Origin: Pandoraea pulmonicola | GTDB taxonomy: Bacteria; Pseudomonadota; Gammaproteobacteria; Burkholderiales; Burkholderiaceae | Length of the DNA stretch: 64,000 nt | Direction: 5' to 3' | Assembly: GCF_000815105.2 (NCBI RefSeq) | Contig: NZ_CP010310.2 | Location: 62,001 to 126,000 of the forward strand | Shown here: piece by piece, positions 1 to 8,177 of the stretch | How positions within the stretch are numbered: the first letter of the stretch is position 1 | Layout: every line of letters starts with the position of its first letter | Made by a program: the position numbers and the translations under genes | Notes under the pieces: model-generated | Database searches by the model: none | Seen by the model: only the letters and a program-made list of their open reading frames with translations | What the model was told of the DNA's origin: nothing

Positions 1-26
1 AACGCTCCTCTGCCTTTTGAATTCCT

Positions 27-111
27 TGGTGCCCAGGGCGGGACTCGAACCCGCACGCCTCTCGGCGCTACCCCCTCAAGATAGTGCGTCTACCAATTCC
101 GCCACCTGGGC
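27..111 (-). tRNA. tRNA-Leu (GAG)
   Basis: Read on the minus strand the sequence folds as a class II tRNA with a long variable arm, as expected for leucine. The acceptor stem GCCCAGG pairs with its complement before an encoded ACCA 3' end. The anticodon stem CUAUC/GGUAG closes the loop UUGAGGG, giving anticodon GAG, which reads CUC and CUU codons. The T arm carries GGUUCGAGUCC. A good sigma-70 promoter lies just upstream. Confidence 0.96.
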
Positions 112-123
112 AAGGGGAGCGCG

Positions 124-152
124 ATTGTAACGGGAAAATTTAATTTTGTGAA
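124..152 (-). promoter_or_regulatory. sigma-70 promoter of tRNA-Leu
   Basis: On the minus strand there is a -35 box TTCACA (152-147) and a -10 box TACAAT (129-124), separated by exactly 17 bp. The -10 box is 12 bp upstream of the tRNA 5' end, so transcription would start a few bases before the mature tRNA. The AT-rich spacer stands out against the GC-rich surroundings. Confidence 0.7.
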
Positions 153-280
153 TGCTTCTCGTACCTCTCATCCCTGTATTTGTCTCAGTTGTGACATGCC
201 CCAGCGCGCAGGAGAATGAACTCAACACGGCGCCATCGAGGTTCCGGGCAACCCTTCAACAACTCGCAAGGAGAAACATC

Positions 281-358
281 ATGCAACTGATCGCCGCCGC
301 TCTGGGTGCCGCCTTCGCCTACGTCTCCCATACCTACGACCTGCCGATGTGGCTGTGA
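281..358 (+). CDS. possible 25-aa small protein
   Basis: A short frame of 25 codons starts with ATG behind an AAGGAG ribosome-binding site (269-274). The product begins MQLIAAALGAAFAYV, a short hydrophobic helix, and ends with a hydrophilic YVSHTYDLPMWL-type tail. It lies between the tRNA and the acetyltransferase gene, with no other gene in the gap. The strong Shine-Dalgarno is the main support. I recognise no family, and it could be chance. Confidence 0.35.
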   Translation: MQLIAAALGAAFAYVSHTYDLPMWL

Positions 359-447
359 AAGCCGCCGGTACTGCAAAAAACCATCGACCTTGCAGCGCTA
401 CCGACCGACAATGGTTCTCCTCGAAATGTCATCAGCCAAGGGGAACC

Positions 448-969
448 ATGTCGTCAGCGCCGCATGCCATTCGCATCGAATCGCAACGTTTGACCCTCCG
501 CCCGTTCCAACCCGCCGACGCGCCCGAAGCCTTTGATTGCATCTCCGCGCGTCTTGCCCGCTACATGTCCTGGGAGCCGTCACCGGACCTCGAACACTTC
601 GAATCCGTATGGCAGACGTGGCTGACGCAAATGACGAACGGAACGGACTACGTCTTCACGGTTCGCCTGCATGACGGCGACGCGTTCCTCGGACTCGCCG
701 GACTCCATCGCACGACAGACGAATACCCCGAACTCGGTATCTGGATCCGGGAGAGCCAGCATGGCAACGGATTCGGGACGGAGGCCGTTCGCGCCGTCGC
801 CGATTGGGGCGCTCGCGTACTCGGCATTCGCGGGTACGTCTACCCGGTCGCGACGGAAAACACGCCGAGCCGCCGTATCGCCGAATCGCTGGGCGGCGTT
901 GTCATCGACGCGCGTACCACGCCGAAGTACGCATTGGTGATCTACAGGATTCCGGTCGCTCCGCATTGA
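448..969 (+). CDS. GNAT family N-acetyltransferase (RimJ/RimL type)
   Basis: A 173-aa protein of the GNAT fold that would transfer acetyl from acetyl-CoA to an amine; the substrate is unknown. The N-terminus IESQRLTLRPFQPAD is the usual opening of the RimJ/RimL-like branch. The acetyl-CoA binding loop is seen around residues 101-112 (SQHGNGFGTEAV, the Q/R-x-x-G-x-G pattern). A late N-x-xS-RR motif (NTPSRRIAESLG) is also typical. The start at 448 is chosen because AAGGGG lies 6 bases upstream; the frame is open further upstream but without a site. A rho-independent terminator follows. Confidence 0.85.
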   Translation: MSSAPHAIRIESQRLTLRPFQPADAPEAFDCISARLARYMSWEPSPDLEHFESVWQTWLTQMTNGTDYVFTVRLHDGDAFLGLAGLHRTTDEYPELGIWIRESQHGNGFGTEAVRAVADWGARVLGIRGYVYPVATENTPSRRIAESLGGVVIDARTTPKYALVIYRIPVAPH

Positions 970-980
970 GCGGAAAAAAA

Positions 981-1010
981 GCACGCCGGGCGGAACCGGC
1001 GTGCCTTGTT
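981..1010. terminator. rho-independent terminator, probably bidirectional
   Basis: A perfect 9-bp stem GCACGCCGG/CCGGCGTGC (981-989 with 996-1004) has a 6-nt loop. A T-rich tail follows on the plus strand and an A-run (974-980) precedes it, so it can serve both the acetyltransferase gene and the convergent chemoreceptor gene. Confidence 0.85.
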
Positions 1011-1045
1011 TTGTCCCGGACGGACAATCGCGTCCCGTTATCTTG

Positions 1046-2926
1046 TCAGGCCGCCCGACGCTGCGTCGACGCAACCACCGACAGCGATGGCGCAGCGCCC
1101 AGACCGCGCAGTCCTTCGTGCTGCCCCTCGCGCAAGCGGAAGCGCGCCACCGTCTCGGCCAGCATGCGCGCCTGCTCGCTCAGCATCGCCGATGCCGCCG
1201 CCGACTCCTCGACCAGCGCCGCGTTCTGCTGCGTGGCCTGATCCATCTCCGAAACCGACCGGTCGATCTGGCTGATGCCCGTGCTCTGCTCGGTCATCGC
1301 GGCATGGATCTCGCCGACCAGACGCTGCACGCGCGTAATGCCCTCGACGATCTCGTGCATCGTCGTGCCCGCCGCCTGGACACGTTCGGTGCCGCTCTTC
1401 ACGTTCTGCACCGACGTCTCGATCAGCGCCTTGATCTCCTGCGCCGCCGCCGCGCTGCGCTGCGCCAACGTGCGCACTTCGCCCGCCACCACGGCGAAGC
1501 CGCGGCCCTGCTCGCCCGCGCGCGCCGCCTCCACCGCCGCGTTGAGCGCCAGGATGTTGGTCTGGAACGCAATGCCGTCGATCACGCTGATGATCTCCGT
1601 GATGCGCTCCGACGACTGTGTGATCTCCCCCATCGTGCTCACGGCGTCGGTCACCACCTGACCGCCGCGCGCGGCAGCCGCGCTCGCATCGTTGGCCAGA
1701 CGCGTTGCGTGCTCGGCCGTATCGGCCGTCTGCTTCACGCTGGACGTCAACTGGGTGAGTGCCGACGACGTCTCCTGCAACGAACCCGCCGACGCCTCCG
1801 TGCGCTGCGACAGATCGCGGTTGCCCATCTCGATCTCGCTCGTGGCCGATGTCATCGACGCGACGCCCGAACGCACGTCGAGCATGACCGAGCTGATCTT
1901 GTCGACGAATGCATTGAACGACTTCGAGATCTGCGCGACTTCGTCATCGCCGACGACATCCAGTCGCTGCCTCATGTCGCCATCGCCCGAACCGATGGTG
2001 TCCATCGCGTCGCGCACCGTCGACAGACGTTTGAACGCGCGCGACGTGAAGATCGACGCGATCGCCAGCGCGACCAGCGTGAGCACGATCAGCGTGACGA
2101 CCGTCGCCCACAGCACGTACGTGAGCCCCGCGGTGGCCTCGGCACGGTCGAGCGCGACCACCAGGTACCAGTCCGTGCCCGGAATGCGCTTGGCCTTGAG
2201 CAGCTTGGGAGCGTCCGCGAGCGTCATCTGGACGGGTGCGGCGTCGTCGCTGGCCAGTCCTGGCAGCGATTCGGCCGTGAGCGTGGCCGCCACATCGGTG
2301 GACGGCTTGAGCGAGAACTTGTTGTCCGGGTGCGCGATCACCTGCCCGTCGCCCGCCACCACCAGCGCCAGGCTCGACGGCGTGGGATGCACCGCCTTGA
2401 TGATGTCCTGCACGCCCGTGAGCGCCACCGCGCCGCTCACGGCACCGACGGTCTGACCGTCACGCACGAGCGGCGTGGTGAAGGCAACGTACGGGATGCC
2501 CGTCGACGAGTCGCCGTACGGCTTGGTGACGGTGAGCTTGCCCGCCGCGACGGCGCTCTTGTACCAGGGGCGCGCGGTCGGATCGTAGTCCGGCGGCGTG
2601 GGCGCGGTGGAAAAGAACGTCTTGTCGGACCAGCCCACGCTCGTGATCGGGAAGTCGTTCGTCTTGCCCATGAGCTTGACCAGCCCGCCCGGGTCGCCCT
2701 TCTCGACGACCTGCGCGGTGGCGTTCACCGCCTGCGCCTTGTCGGCCGACCAGCGTTCGATGGCGCTCGCGTTGCCTTTGGCCACGGCCGAGAGCGTCTG
2801 CGCGATGCTCGACATCATGCTGTCGCGCACGATCGCGTAAGTCGTGACGCCTGAGAGGATCAGCGCACCCACCACCGTCAGGCAGGTAATGAGCAGAATC
2901 CGGGTTCGCAACGAAGTGACTTTCAT
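1046..2926 (-). CDS. methyl-accepting chemotaxis protein with Cache sensor
   Basis: A 626-aa transmembrane chemoreceptor. TM1 is at about residues 8-29, followed by a periplasmic Cache-type sensor domain of about 250 residues. A motif such as [20 protein letters not shown] is typical of dCache domains that bind amino acids and other small ligands. TM2 lies at about 283-305, then a HAMP domain. The cytoplasmic coiled coil contains the signalling hairpin ([20 protein letters not shown]) that contacts CheA and CheW. No C-terminal CheR-binding pentapeptide is visible; it ends STQRRAA. It is a single gene with no che genes nearby, so it would feed a chemotaxis array encoded elsewhere. The ligand cannot be read from the sequence. 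Confidence 0.95.
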   Translation of the reverse strand: MKVTSLRTRILLITCLTVVGALILSGVTTYAIVRDSMMSSIAQTLSAVAKGNASAIERWSADKAQAVNATAQVVEKGDPGGLVKLMGKTNDFPITSVGWSDKTFFSTAPTPPDYDPTARPWYKSAVAAGKLTVTKPYGDSSTGIPYVAFTTPLVRDGQTVGAVSGAVALTGVQDIIKAVHPTPSSLALVVAGDGQVIAHPDNKFSLKPSTDVAATLTAESLPGLASDDAAPVQMTLADAPKLLKAKRIPGTDWYLVVALDRAEATAGLTYVLWATVVTLIVLTLVALAIASIFTSRAFKRLSTVRDAMDTIGSGDGDMRQRLDVVGDDEVAQISKSFNAFVDKISSVMLDVRSGVASMTSATSEIEMGNRDLSQRTEASAGSLQETSSALTQLTSSVKQTADTAEHATRLANDASAAAARGGQVVTDAVSTMGEITQSSERITEIISVIDGIAFQTNILALNAAVEAARAGEQGRGFAVVAGEVRTLAQRSAAAAQEIKALIETSVQNVKSGTERVQAAGTTMHEIVEGITRVQRLVGEIHAAMTEQSTGISQIDRSVSEMDQATQQNAALVEESAAASAMLSEQARMLAETVARFRLREGQHEGLRGLGAAPSLSVVASTQRRAA

Positions 2927-3169
2927 GGGCTTTCATCGGTAGGCCCGCAAGCGAGCCGTTGAGGGGGAATGCCGCTCGGGCAGTGCCGCCGCACTGGCCC
3001 ACTGCCGCCTTACTCTCTGCGCTTACGGCCACTTCACCGCCGAACTTTAGTGAGCGCAGATCAACGCACGTCGGACTGGTTTCAACAGATCTGGCGATCC
3101 CGCCATTCCTCCCTCCGTCCGTCCCTCCTTTCCCTTCCCTTTCCACGCTTCGCCCCTTTGCCCCCTCAG

Positions 3170-3497
3170 CCGTGCCAGCGCCGTCCGCCGGGCGTGCCGC
3201 GCGGCACGAGCTCCGACCGCGCCGAGCGCGTACGCGGTGAACGCGGCGAGCATTGGGCGCACGGGCCCGAAACGGTCGGCGACGCGTCCCGCGCTCAGGC
3301 TGGCCACGGCCGACGGCGCGCGTGCGCTGCGTGGAATCCGGTGTAGCCTGATGAATGAGCTTGAGCTTGAGCTTGAGCTTGAGCTTGAGCTTGAGCTTGA
3401 GCTTGAGCGAGCACGGCACCAGCAGCGCCGCACCGATACCCCCACGCGGCGCGCGAAGCCACGAGCATCCACGGCGACACGGCAAGCGCGGCCGGGG
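3170..3497 (-). pseudogene. relic of an MFS (DHA2-type) drug exporter
   Basis: Scattered minus-strand pieces in different frames resemble an MFS exporter. Just after the ABC gene stop, one frame reads AALAVSPWMLVASRA. After a one-base shift another reads GGIGAALLVPCSL, the signature around TM4 of DHA2 exporters, then a run of Leu-Lys repeats from the hexanucleotide array, then TPDSTQRTRAVG. A third frame then gives SAGRVADRFGPVRPMLAAF, an MFS motif-A-like loop usually found before or far after that point, so the middle is missing. This is a decayed and internally deleted gene. The assignment rests on motif recognition only. Confidence 0.5.
3356..3412 (+). repeat. hexanucleotide tandem repeat (TTGAGC)n
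   Basis: Eight perfect TTGAGC units occupy 3361-3408, flanked by partial units. On the minus strand it reads CTCAAG and lies inside the MFS relic, where it encodes alternating Leu-Lys after the conserved LLVPCSL segment. Six-base units keep the reading frame, so expansion would not by itself have destroyed the gene. Such arrays can change length by polymerase slippage. Confidence 0.95.
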
Positions 3498-4127
3498 TCA
3501 GGCCGGCTCGGCGCCGGAGAGTTCGGGGAAGCGGAGCGGGGTGGCGCGACAGCCGTCGACGAGCTCGTCGTCGTGCGTCGAGAAGAACACGCAACCCGTT
3601 TCGCCGAGGGTGGTGAACAGGTCGATCAGCACCGCGCGCGAAGCCGCATCGAGGCCGCCCGTCGGCTCGTCCGCAAGGATCACGCGCGGGCCGCCGAGCA
3701 GGACCGCCGTCAGATAGAACTTGCGACGCGTGCCGGTCGACATCTGCTCGAAGCGCTTTTCCATGTGCGGCATGAGACTGAAGCGTTCGACCAGATCGAG
3801 CACGCGGGCGTCGACGCTGGTGCGCCGGGCCGCCGCGCGGGCATCGAGAAAACCGCGACCCGTCTGCAGCGGTTCGGCGAGACAGTCATACGGTACGAAA
3901 GCCAGCGATGCACGTGCGCCGGCGGCGTCGTCGCGCATCGAATGGCCGTCGATCCAGATGTTTCCCTGGCCGGCATCGCGCTCGCCCGCGAGCATGCCGA
4001 GCAGCGTGCTCTTGCCGCCGCCGCCTTCGTCACGCAACGCGAAACAGCCGCGCTCGGCGCGAAAGCGCAGATTTTCAAACAGTGTGAAGTCGTCGAAACG
4101 TTGGGTGAGATTGTCGAAGCGCAGCAT
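3498..4127 (-). CDS. ABC transporter ATP-binding protein, degenerate motifs
   Basis: A 209-aa stand-alone ABC ATPase. The Walker A region reads RDEGGGGKSTLL, with the first glycine of GxxGxGK replaced by Asp. The Q-loop position reads FVPYDC, with no Gln. The signature is MSTGTRRKF instead of LSGGQ. Walker B (RVILADEPTGGLD) and the H-loop (FFSTHDDE) are normal. It lies 13 bp downstream of rcnR on the same strand, so the two are probably co-transcribed. No permease is adjacent; the next sequence is an MFS relic. It may be a partner-less or decaying subunit, or act with a permease elsewhere. Substrate unknown. Confidence 0.75.
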   Translation of the reverse strand: MLRFDNLTQRFDDFTLFENLRFRAERGCFALRDEGGGGKSTLLGMLAGERDAGQGNIWIDGHSMRDDAAGARASLAFVPYDCLAEPLQTGRGFLDARAAARRTSVDARVLDLVERFSLMPHMEKRFEQMSTGTRRKFYLTAVLLGGPRVILADEPTGGLDAASRAVLIDLFTTLGETGCVFFSTHDDELVDGCRATPLRFPELSGAEPA

Positions 4128-4140
4128 GGGGCGGGATCGG

Positions 4141-4410
4141 TTACTTCAGATAGGCCTTGATGACGTGCAGCACGGGAGCGAGCTCGGCTTCACGATCGGC
4201 CTGCTCAGGCTCGTTCACGAGGTGATCGACGAGATGACCTTCGATGACCGCCGCCATCAGGCCGTTGACCGCGCCGCGAATGGCGGCGATCTGCTGCAGC
4301 ACTTCGACGCAGTCGCCCTCGTTGCTCAACTGACGCTCCAGCGCCTGCGTCTGGCCCTGAATGCGACGAACGCGCGCGAGCAGCTTGTTCTTGTCCCGGA
4401 TCGTATGCAC
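4141..4410 (-). CDS. rcnR: nickel/cobalt-responsive repressor RcnR
   Basis: An 89-aa all-helical DNA-binding metal sensor of the CsoR/RcnR/FrmR family. The N-terminus HTIRDKNKLLARVRRIQGQ and the block QQIAAIRGAVNGLM match E. coli RcnR closely, including the N-terminal His used for Ni/Co coordination and a Cys at about position 34. In that family, metal binding releases the operator and allows rcnA expression. I chose the GTG start at 4410, which gives the N-terminal His its RcnR position; AGGAG lies 10 bases upstream. It is divergent from rcnA and an exact RcnR-type operator lies between them. Confidence 0.9.
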   Translation of the reverse strand: MHTIRDKNKLLARVRRIQGQTQALERQLSNEGDCVEVLQQIAAIRGAVNGLMAAVIEGHLVDHLVNEPEQADREAELAPVLHVIKAYLK

Positions 4411-4462
4411 GTTCTGTCGCGCTCCTGTATTGGCGGTGAATCCACGAAAAAGACTAACACAA

Positions 4463-4483
4463 ATATACTGGGGGGCAGTATAT
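4463..4483. promoter_or_regulatory. RcnR operator
   Basis: The intergenic region holds TACT, six G, one C, then AGTA (4466-4480), flanked by AT pairs that extend the dyad to ATATACT/AGTATAT. TACT-G6-N-AGTA is the established E. coli RcnR recognition site. It lies 40 bp before the rcnA start and about 55 bp before the rcnR start, so one site can control both genes. Confidence 0.9.
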
Positions 4484-4519
4484 TGCAACCATCCTTCATT
4501 CGCCACCGAGCGCATCTCC

Positions 4520-5428
4520 ATGACCGAGTTTTCGACCCTTCTCCAGCAGGGCAATGCCTGGCTGTTCGTGCCCAGCGCCATCCTGCTCGGTGCGCTCCAC
4601 GGCCTCGAACCCGGGCATTCCAAGACGATGATGGCGGCATTCATCGTCGCCATTCGCGGCACCGTCGGGCAGGCCGTGCTGCTCGGCCTGTCGGCGACGC
4701 TCTCGCACACGGCCGTCGTTTGGCTCGTGGCGGCGGCCGGGATGTACTTCGGGCGCAATTGGAACGTCGAGGCCACCGAACCCTATTTCCAACTGGCCTC
4801 CGGGGTGCTGATCCTGCTGATCGCCGGATGGATGCTGTGGCGCACGTGGCGCGACAACGGACATGCGAAGGCGCATGGTCATTCGCACGGGCACGATCAT
4901 GACCACGGGCATGACCATGGTCACGACCACGACCACGACCACGACCACAGCCACGACCATGGTCACACGCACAGCCACGCCACACACTCATCCGCGTTGG
5001 CGTCGCATTCGCACGTTGGCCTCGAACTGGGCGTGGTCGGTTACCAGGACGCTCACGAGCGGGCGCACGCGCGCGACATCCAGAAGCGTTTCGCGGGTCG
5101 TGACGTCACGACAGGTCAGATCGTCATGTTCGGCCTGACGGGCGGCCTGATTCCCTGCCCGGCATCGATCACGGTCCTGCTGCTGTGCCTGCAACTCAAG
5201 CGCTTCGCACTGGGCGCGGGTCTGGTGCTGTGCTTCAGCATCGGTCTTGCGCTGACGATGGTGGCGTCCGGCGCGTTGGCGGCGCTCAGCGTGCGGCATG
5301 TGTCGCGTCGCTGGCGCGGCTTCGGCGAGTTCGCCCGCAAGGCGCCGTACTTCTCCGGCATCCTCATCGTGCTGGTCGGCTTGTACGTCGGCTATCACGG
5401 CGCCGCGCAACTCTTCTTCAACGCCTGA
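4520..5428 (+). CDS. rcnA: nickel/cobalt efflux protein RcnA
   Basis: A 302-aa inner-membrane exporter of Ni(II) and Co(II) of the NicO/RcnA family. The first membrane segments contain GALHGLEPGHSKTMM, with the HX4DH-like family signature (HGLEPGH). Between TM3 and TM4 sits a long cytoplasmic His/Asp-rich loop (about residues 114-167) with more than 25 histidines, the presumed metal-binding loop. The second half has GLTGGLIPCPASI, also typical. The ATG at 4520 follows the RcnR operator. Slightly longer than the E. coli protein because of the His loop. Expression should be induced by nickel or cobalt through RcnR. Confidence 0.93.
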   Translation: MTEFSTLLQQGNAWLFVPSAILLGALHGLEPGHSKTMMAAFIVAIRGTVGQAVLLGLSATLSHTAVVWLVAAAGMYFGRNWNVEATEPYFQLASGVLILLIAGWMLWRTWRDNGHAKAHGHSHGHDHDHGHDHGHDHDHDHDHSHDHGHTHSHATHSSALASHSHVGLELGVVGYQDAHERAHARDIQKRFAGRDVTTGQIVMFGLTGGLIPCPASITVLLLCLQLKRFALGAGLVLCFSIGLALTMVASGALAALSVRHVSRRWRGFGEFARKAPYFSGILIVLVGLYVGYHGAAQLFFNA

Positions 5429-5528
5429 TCCGCTCGATTCTTCGGCGACACCTCACCCCTGCCGTGCCCGATCCGGCCGCTTGTGCAAGAATCTGCGCAT
5501 CCGGCAACGATCTCACGAGGCAAGCGAC

Positions 5529-6386
5529 ATGGTTGACCCGAAAGACATCGCACCCGACAGCACGGCGGCACGCGTGGCGCTATGGCGCGCGCTGCATCTT
5601 GAAGCGGACGCCGCGCCGCACGTCCTGAAAGACGACATCGGTCTGAAGCTGCTCGAACCGCCCGACGACTGGCGCGAACGCGGCGACATGAGCCCGTTCA
5701 CGCAGCCGTTTCGCGCCTCCATCATCGCGCGTGCGCGCTTCATCGAAGATCTCGTGGAAGCGGAGATGGCACGCGGCGTGCGCCAGTACGTGATCCTTGG
5801 CGCCGGTCTGGACAGCTTCGCGCAGCGACGTCCCGAGCTCGCCGACCGACTGACGATCTTCGAGATCGATCGTCCCGGCCCACAGGCGTGGAAGCGTCGA
5901 CGCCTGATCGCCCTGGGCTACGGCGTACCCGACAGCCTGCGCTTCGTGCCGGTGGACTTCGAAGCGGGCCAGTCGTGGCGCGAGGCGCTCCTGCGGAACG
6001 GCTTCGCGGCGGACGAGCCGGCGGTGATCGTCTCCACGGGCGTGAGCATGTATCTCACGCGCGAAGCCAATGCGGCCACGTTGCGCGAAGTGGCGTCGTT
6101 CGCGCCGGGATCGACGTTCGCGATGACGTTCCTGCTGCCGTTGTCGATGGCGGACCCCGCCGTGCGCCCGGGCCTGGAAATGGCGGAGAAGGGCGCGCGC
6201 GAGAGCGGCACGCCGTTCATCAGCTACTTCACGCCGGACGAGATGATGGCGTTTGCGAGAGAGAACGGCTTTCGCGATGCCAGACATGTCTCGGCACAGA
6301 CGCTGACCGAGCGCTACTTCTCGAATCGCAGCGACGGACTGCGTCCGCCGGCGAACGCGGAAGAGCTCCTCGTCGCGACGACCTAG
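5529..6386 (+). CDS. class I SAM-dependent methyltransferase (TIGR00027/LCMT type)
   Basis: A 285-aa protein of the leucine-carboxyl-methyltransferase-like family common in Burkholderia and mycobacteria. The SAM-binding motif is YVILGAGLDSFAQR (about residues 89-102), followed by the acidic motif FEIDRPG (about 110), both characteristic. A downstream VIVSTGVSMYLT block matches the family motif where most members read EGL. The start at 5529 follows a CACGAGG site. The substrate is not known. It stands alone, same strand as rcnA but with a 100-bp gap. Confidence 0.85.
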   Translation: MVDPKDIAPDSTAARVALWRALHLEADAAPHVLKDDIGLKLLEPPDDWRERGDMSPFTQPFRASIIARARFIEDLVEAEMARGVRQYVILGAGLDSFAQRRPELADRLTIFEIDRPGPQAWKRRRLIALGYGVPDSLRFVPVDFEAGQSWREALLRNGFAADEPAVIVSTGVSMYLTREANAATLREVASFAPGSTFAMTFLLPLSMADPAVRPGLEMAEKGARESGTPFISYFTPDEMMAFARENGFRDARHVSAQTLTERYFSNRSDGLRPPANAEELLVATT

Positions 6387-6507
6387 CAGGCTCGCGGTGT
6401 GCCTCGGGACGGGCTGGTGTGCGAAGGGACGGCGGTCGCGATAAGCTTCGCGCGCGGCACATCGACCGCCACGATACCCATCACGAACGCACATACGGAG
6501 TCACCGC

Positions 6508-7080
6508 ATGACCCTGACCGAAATTCTGAAGCCGACGACCTCACAGATGATGCGCGCCTTGTCGGCATGGCTCGACAAGGCGGCGCGCTACGAAAAGTCG
6601 AAGGGCGGTACGCCCGACAGGCTGATGACGCTGCGTCTTGCACCCGACATGTACCCGCTCGCCGCCCAGGTGCGCTTCGTCAGTTATCAGGCGATGGAGC
6701 CGGCGTTCCGTCTGCGCGGCGAAGCGATTCCCGACGACGTGCTCGCCGTGCAGAGCGAGGGCTGGCGCGCGAGCGAAAAGCCAGGCACGTTTGCCGAGGC
6801 CAAGGCCTGTCTCGCCAACGCCATCGCGTTTGTCGATGCGTTGCCCGCGAACGCGCTCGACGCCGGCGCCGACAAGGTCGTCTCGCTCGCCCTGCCCAAC
6901 GGCGTGATCTTCGACATGACGGGCGAGCAGTACGTGCGGGACTGGCTGCTCGCGCAGTTCTACTTCCATACCAACACCGCTTACGCCATCCTGCGCCAGC
7001 ACGGCGTGGAACTCGGCAAGGCCGACTACGTGGCGCATGTGCTTCCCTACATGCGTTCCGGCAGCGCGCCGCAGGGCTGA
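6508..7080 (+). CDS. DUF1993 domain-containing protein
   Basis: A 190-aa cytoplasmic protein. The full length fits the DUF1993 family (DinB-like four-helix fold by family knowledge): TSQMMRALSAWLDKA at the start, LAPDMYPLAAQVRFVSYQA in helix 2, and a C-terminal FYFHTNTAYAILRQHGVELGKADY block with a conserved His. Function is unknown. It follows the methyltransferase by about 120 bp on the same strand and converges on the LysR gene. Confidence 0.8.
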   Translation: MTLTEILKPTTSQMMRALSAWLDKAARYEKSKGGTPDRLMTLRLAPDMYPLAAQVRFVSYQAMEPAFRLRGEAIPDDVLAVQSEGWRASEKPGTFAEAKACLANAIAFVDALPANALDAGADKVVSLALPNGVIFDMTGEQYVRDWLLAQFYFHTNTAYAILRQHGVELGKADYVAHVLPYMRSGSAPQG

Positions 7081-7099
7081 TATCGCCGCCGCCCGTCGA

Positions 7100-7978
7100 T
7101 CATTCTCCGATGAGGAACGGCGGGCCGAAGCGCGTGGCGATGTGTTCGGTCGATTCGAACAGCTCGCGCAGCACCTGGCTCGTGCACGTCGGCTGCACGT
7201 AAAGATAGAACGCGACGTCGGGCAGGCGCGGAAGACCGTCCGCCTCGGACAGCACGCGCATGTTCGCGTCGAGCAATTCCGTCGTGCGGGCGGTGACGCC
7301 AAGACCTGCATTGATCGCCGCCTTGATGCCGGTAAGCGTCGGTGAAATGAAGCTCGTGCGCCACGCGATGCCCGCCGCGTTGAGGCGCTCGATCGACAAC
7401 CGTCGGAAGAGGCTCAGTTCATCGGCCATCACCAGCGGCACGGGCGCGGCGGCGTTGAAGATGAAGTCGTCCGCGCAGATCCACACCATCGGCGACGTGC
7501 GCAACTTGATGCCGGGAAAGGCTTCGTCGTAGCGCGTGGAGATCGCCAGATCCAGCTCCTTGTCGCGCAGCGCGTCCATGAGGTGCGGACTGCGTCCGAC
7601 GATGATCTCGAGCTGCAGTTCCGCCGAGAGCTTCGACAGGCGTCGCAGCATGCTCGGCAGGATCGAATCGGCCACGTCGTGCGGCGAACCGATGCGCAAC
7701 TTCTCCGCCGGCCCCCGCGTCTGCATGACCTGCACGGCCTGATCGTTGAGCGCCAGAATCTTGTTGGCGTACGCGACGAGACGTACGCCGTCGGCCGTCA
7801 TTGTCTTCTGCCGCCCCTGCTTTTCGAACAGCGGGCATCCCATCTCCTGTTCCAGCCGCTGCATCTGCTGCGTGATGGCCGATTGCGTGCGGCCCACTCG
7901 CGTGGCCGCCGCCGCAAAGGTTTCGTGCTGTGCGATCGCCACGAAAGTCCGCAACAGATCGATATCGAGATTGCGCAT
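7100..7978 (-). CDS. LysR family transcriptional regulator of the ABC/sulfur locus
   Basis: A 292-aa regulator. The N-terminal winged helix-turn-helix is clear (LRTFVAIAQHETFAAAATRVGRTQSAITQQMQRL, split here around residues 8-42), followed by a LysR substrate-binding domain from about residue 90. The start is set at 7978 (MRNLDIDLL), the usual spacing before the helix-turn-helix. It is divergent from the amino-acid ABC importer, with a dyad (7998-8019) between them. By the usual LysR logic it controls that operon, perhaps sensing the imported substrate or a breakdown product. Confidence 0.9.
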   Translation of the reverse strand: MRNLDIDLLRTFVAIAQHETFAAAATRVGRTQSAITQQMQRLEQEMGCPLFEKQGRQKTMTADGVRLVAYANKILALNDQAVQVMQTRGPAEKLRIGSPHDVADSILPSMLRRLSKLSAELQLEIIVGRSPHLMDALRDKELDLAISTRYDEAFPGIKLRTSPMVWICADDFIFNAAAPVPLVMADELSLFRRLSIERLNAAGIAWRTSFISPTLTGIKAAINAGLGVTARTTELLDANMRVLSEADGLPRLPDVAFYLYVQPTCTSQVLRELFESTEHIATRFGPPFLIGE

Positions 7979-7997
7979 GGTCGCCTGAGTCGATACT

Positions 7998-8019
7998 TCA
8001 GAAACGATAATGTTTCCGA
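7998..8019. promoter_or_regulatory. candidate LysR operator
   Basis: An interrupted dyad TC-n-GAAAC-n6-GTTTC-n-GA lies in the AT-rich gap between the LysR gene and the ABC importer, close to the LysR start. Size and position fit a LysR recognition site. The assignment is inferred from symmetry only. Confidence 0.5.
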
Positions 8020-8177
8020 GATAAAAATTAAATTGTTCTTGGGGATTTTGGTCGATAACCTGCCTGACACTCAAGCAATATTTATGTGACCGGGCAATAA
8101 AGGGTGGATCTCCGGCGCTGTCCGGTCGCCCGCTAATCGATTCGCCCGCCTGGCCGAACTCAAGGAGACTCAGGATC

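Noticed and set aside
3237..4160. Long plus-strand frame with Glu-Leu repeats
   Set aside because: It comes from the hexanucleotide repeat and runs antisense through the ABC ATPase gene; no motif outside the repeat.
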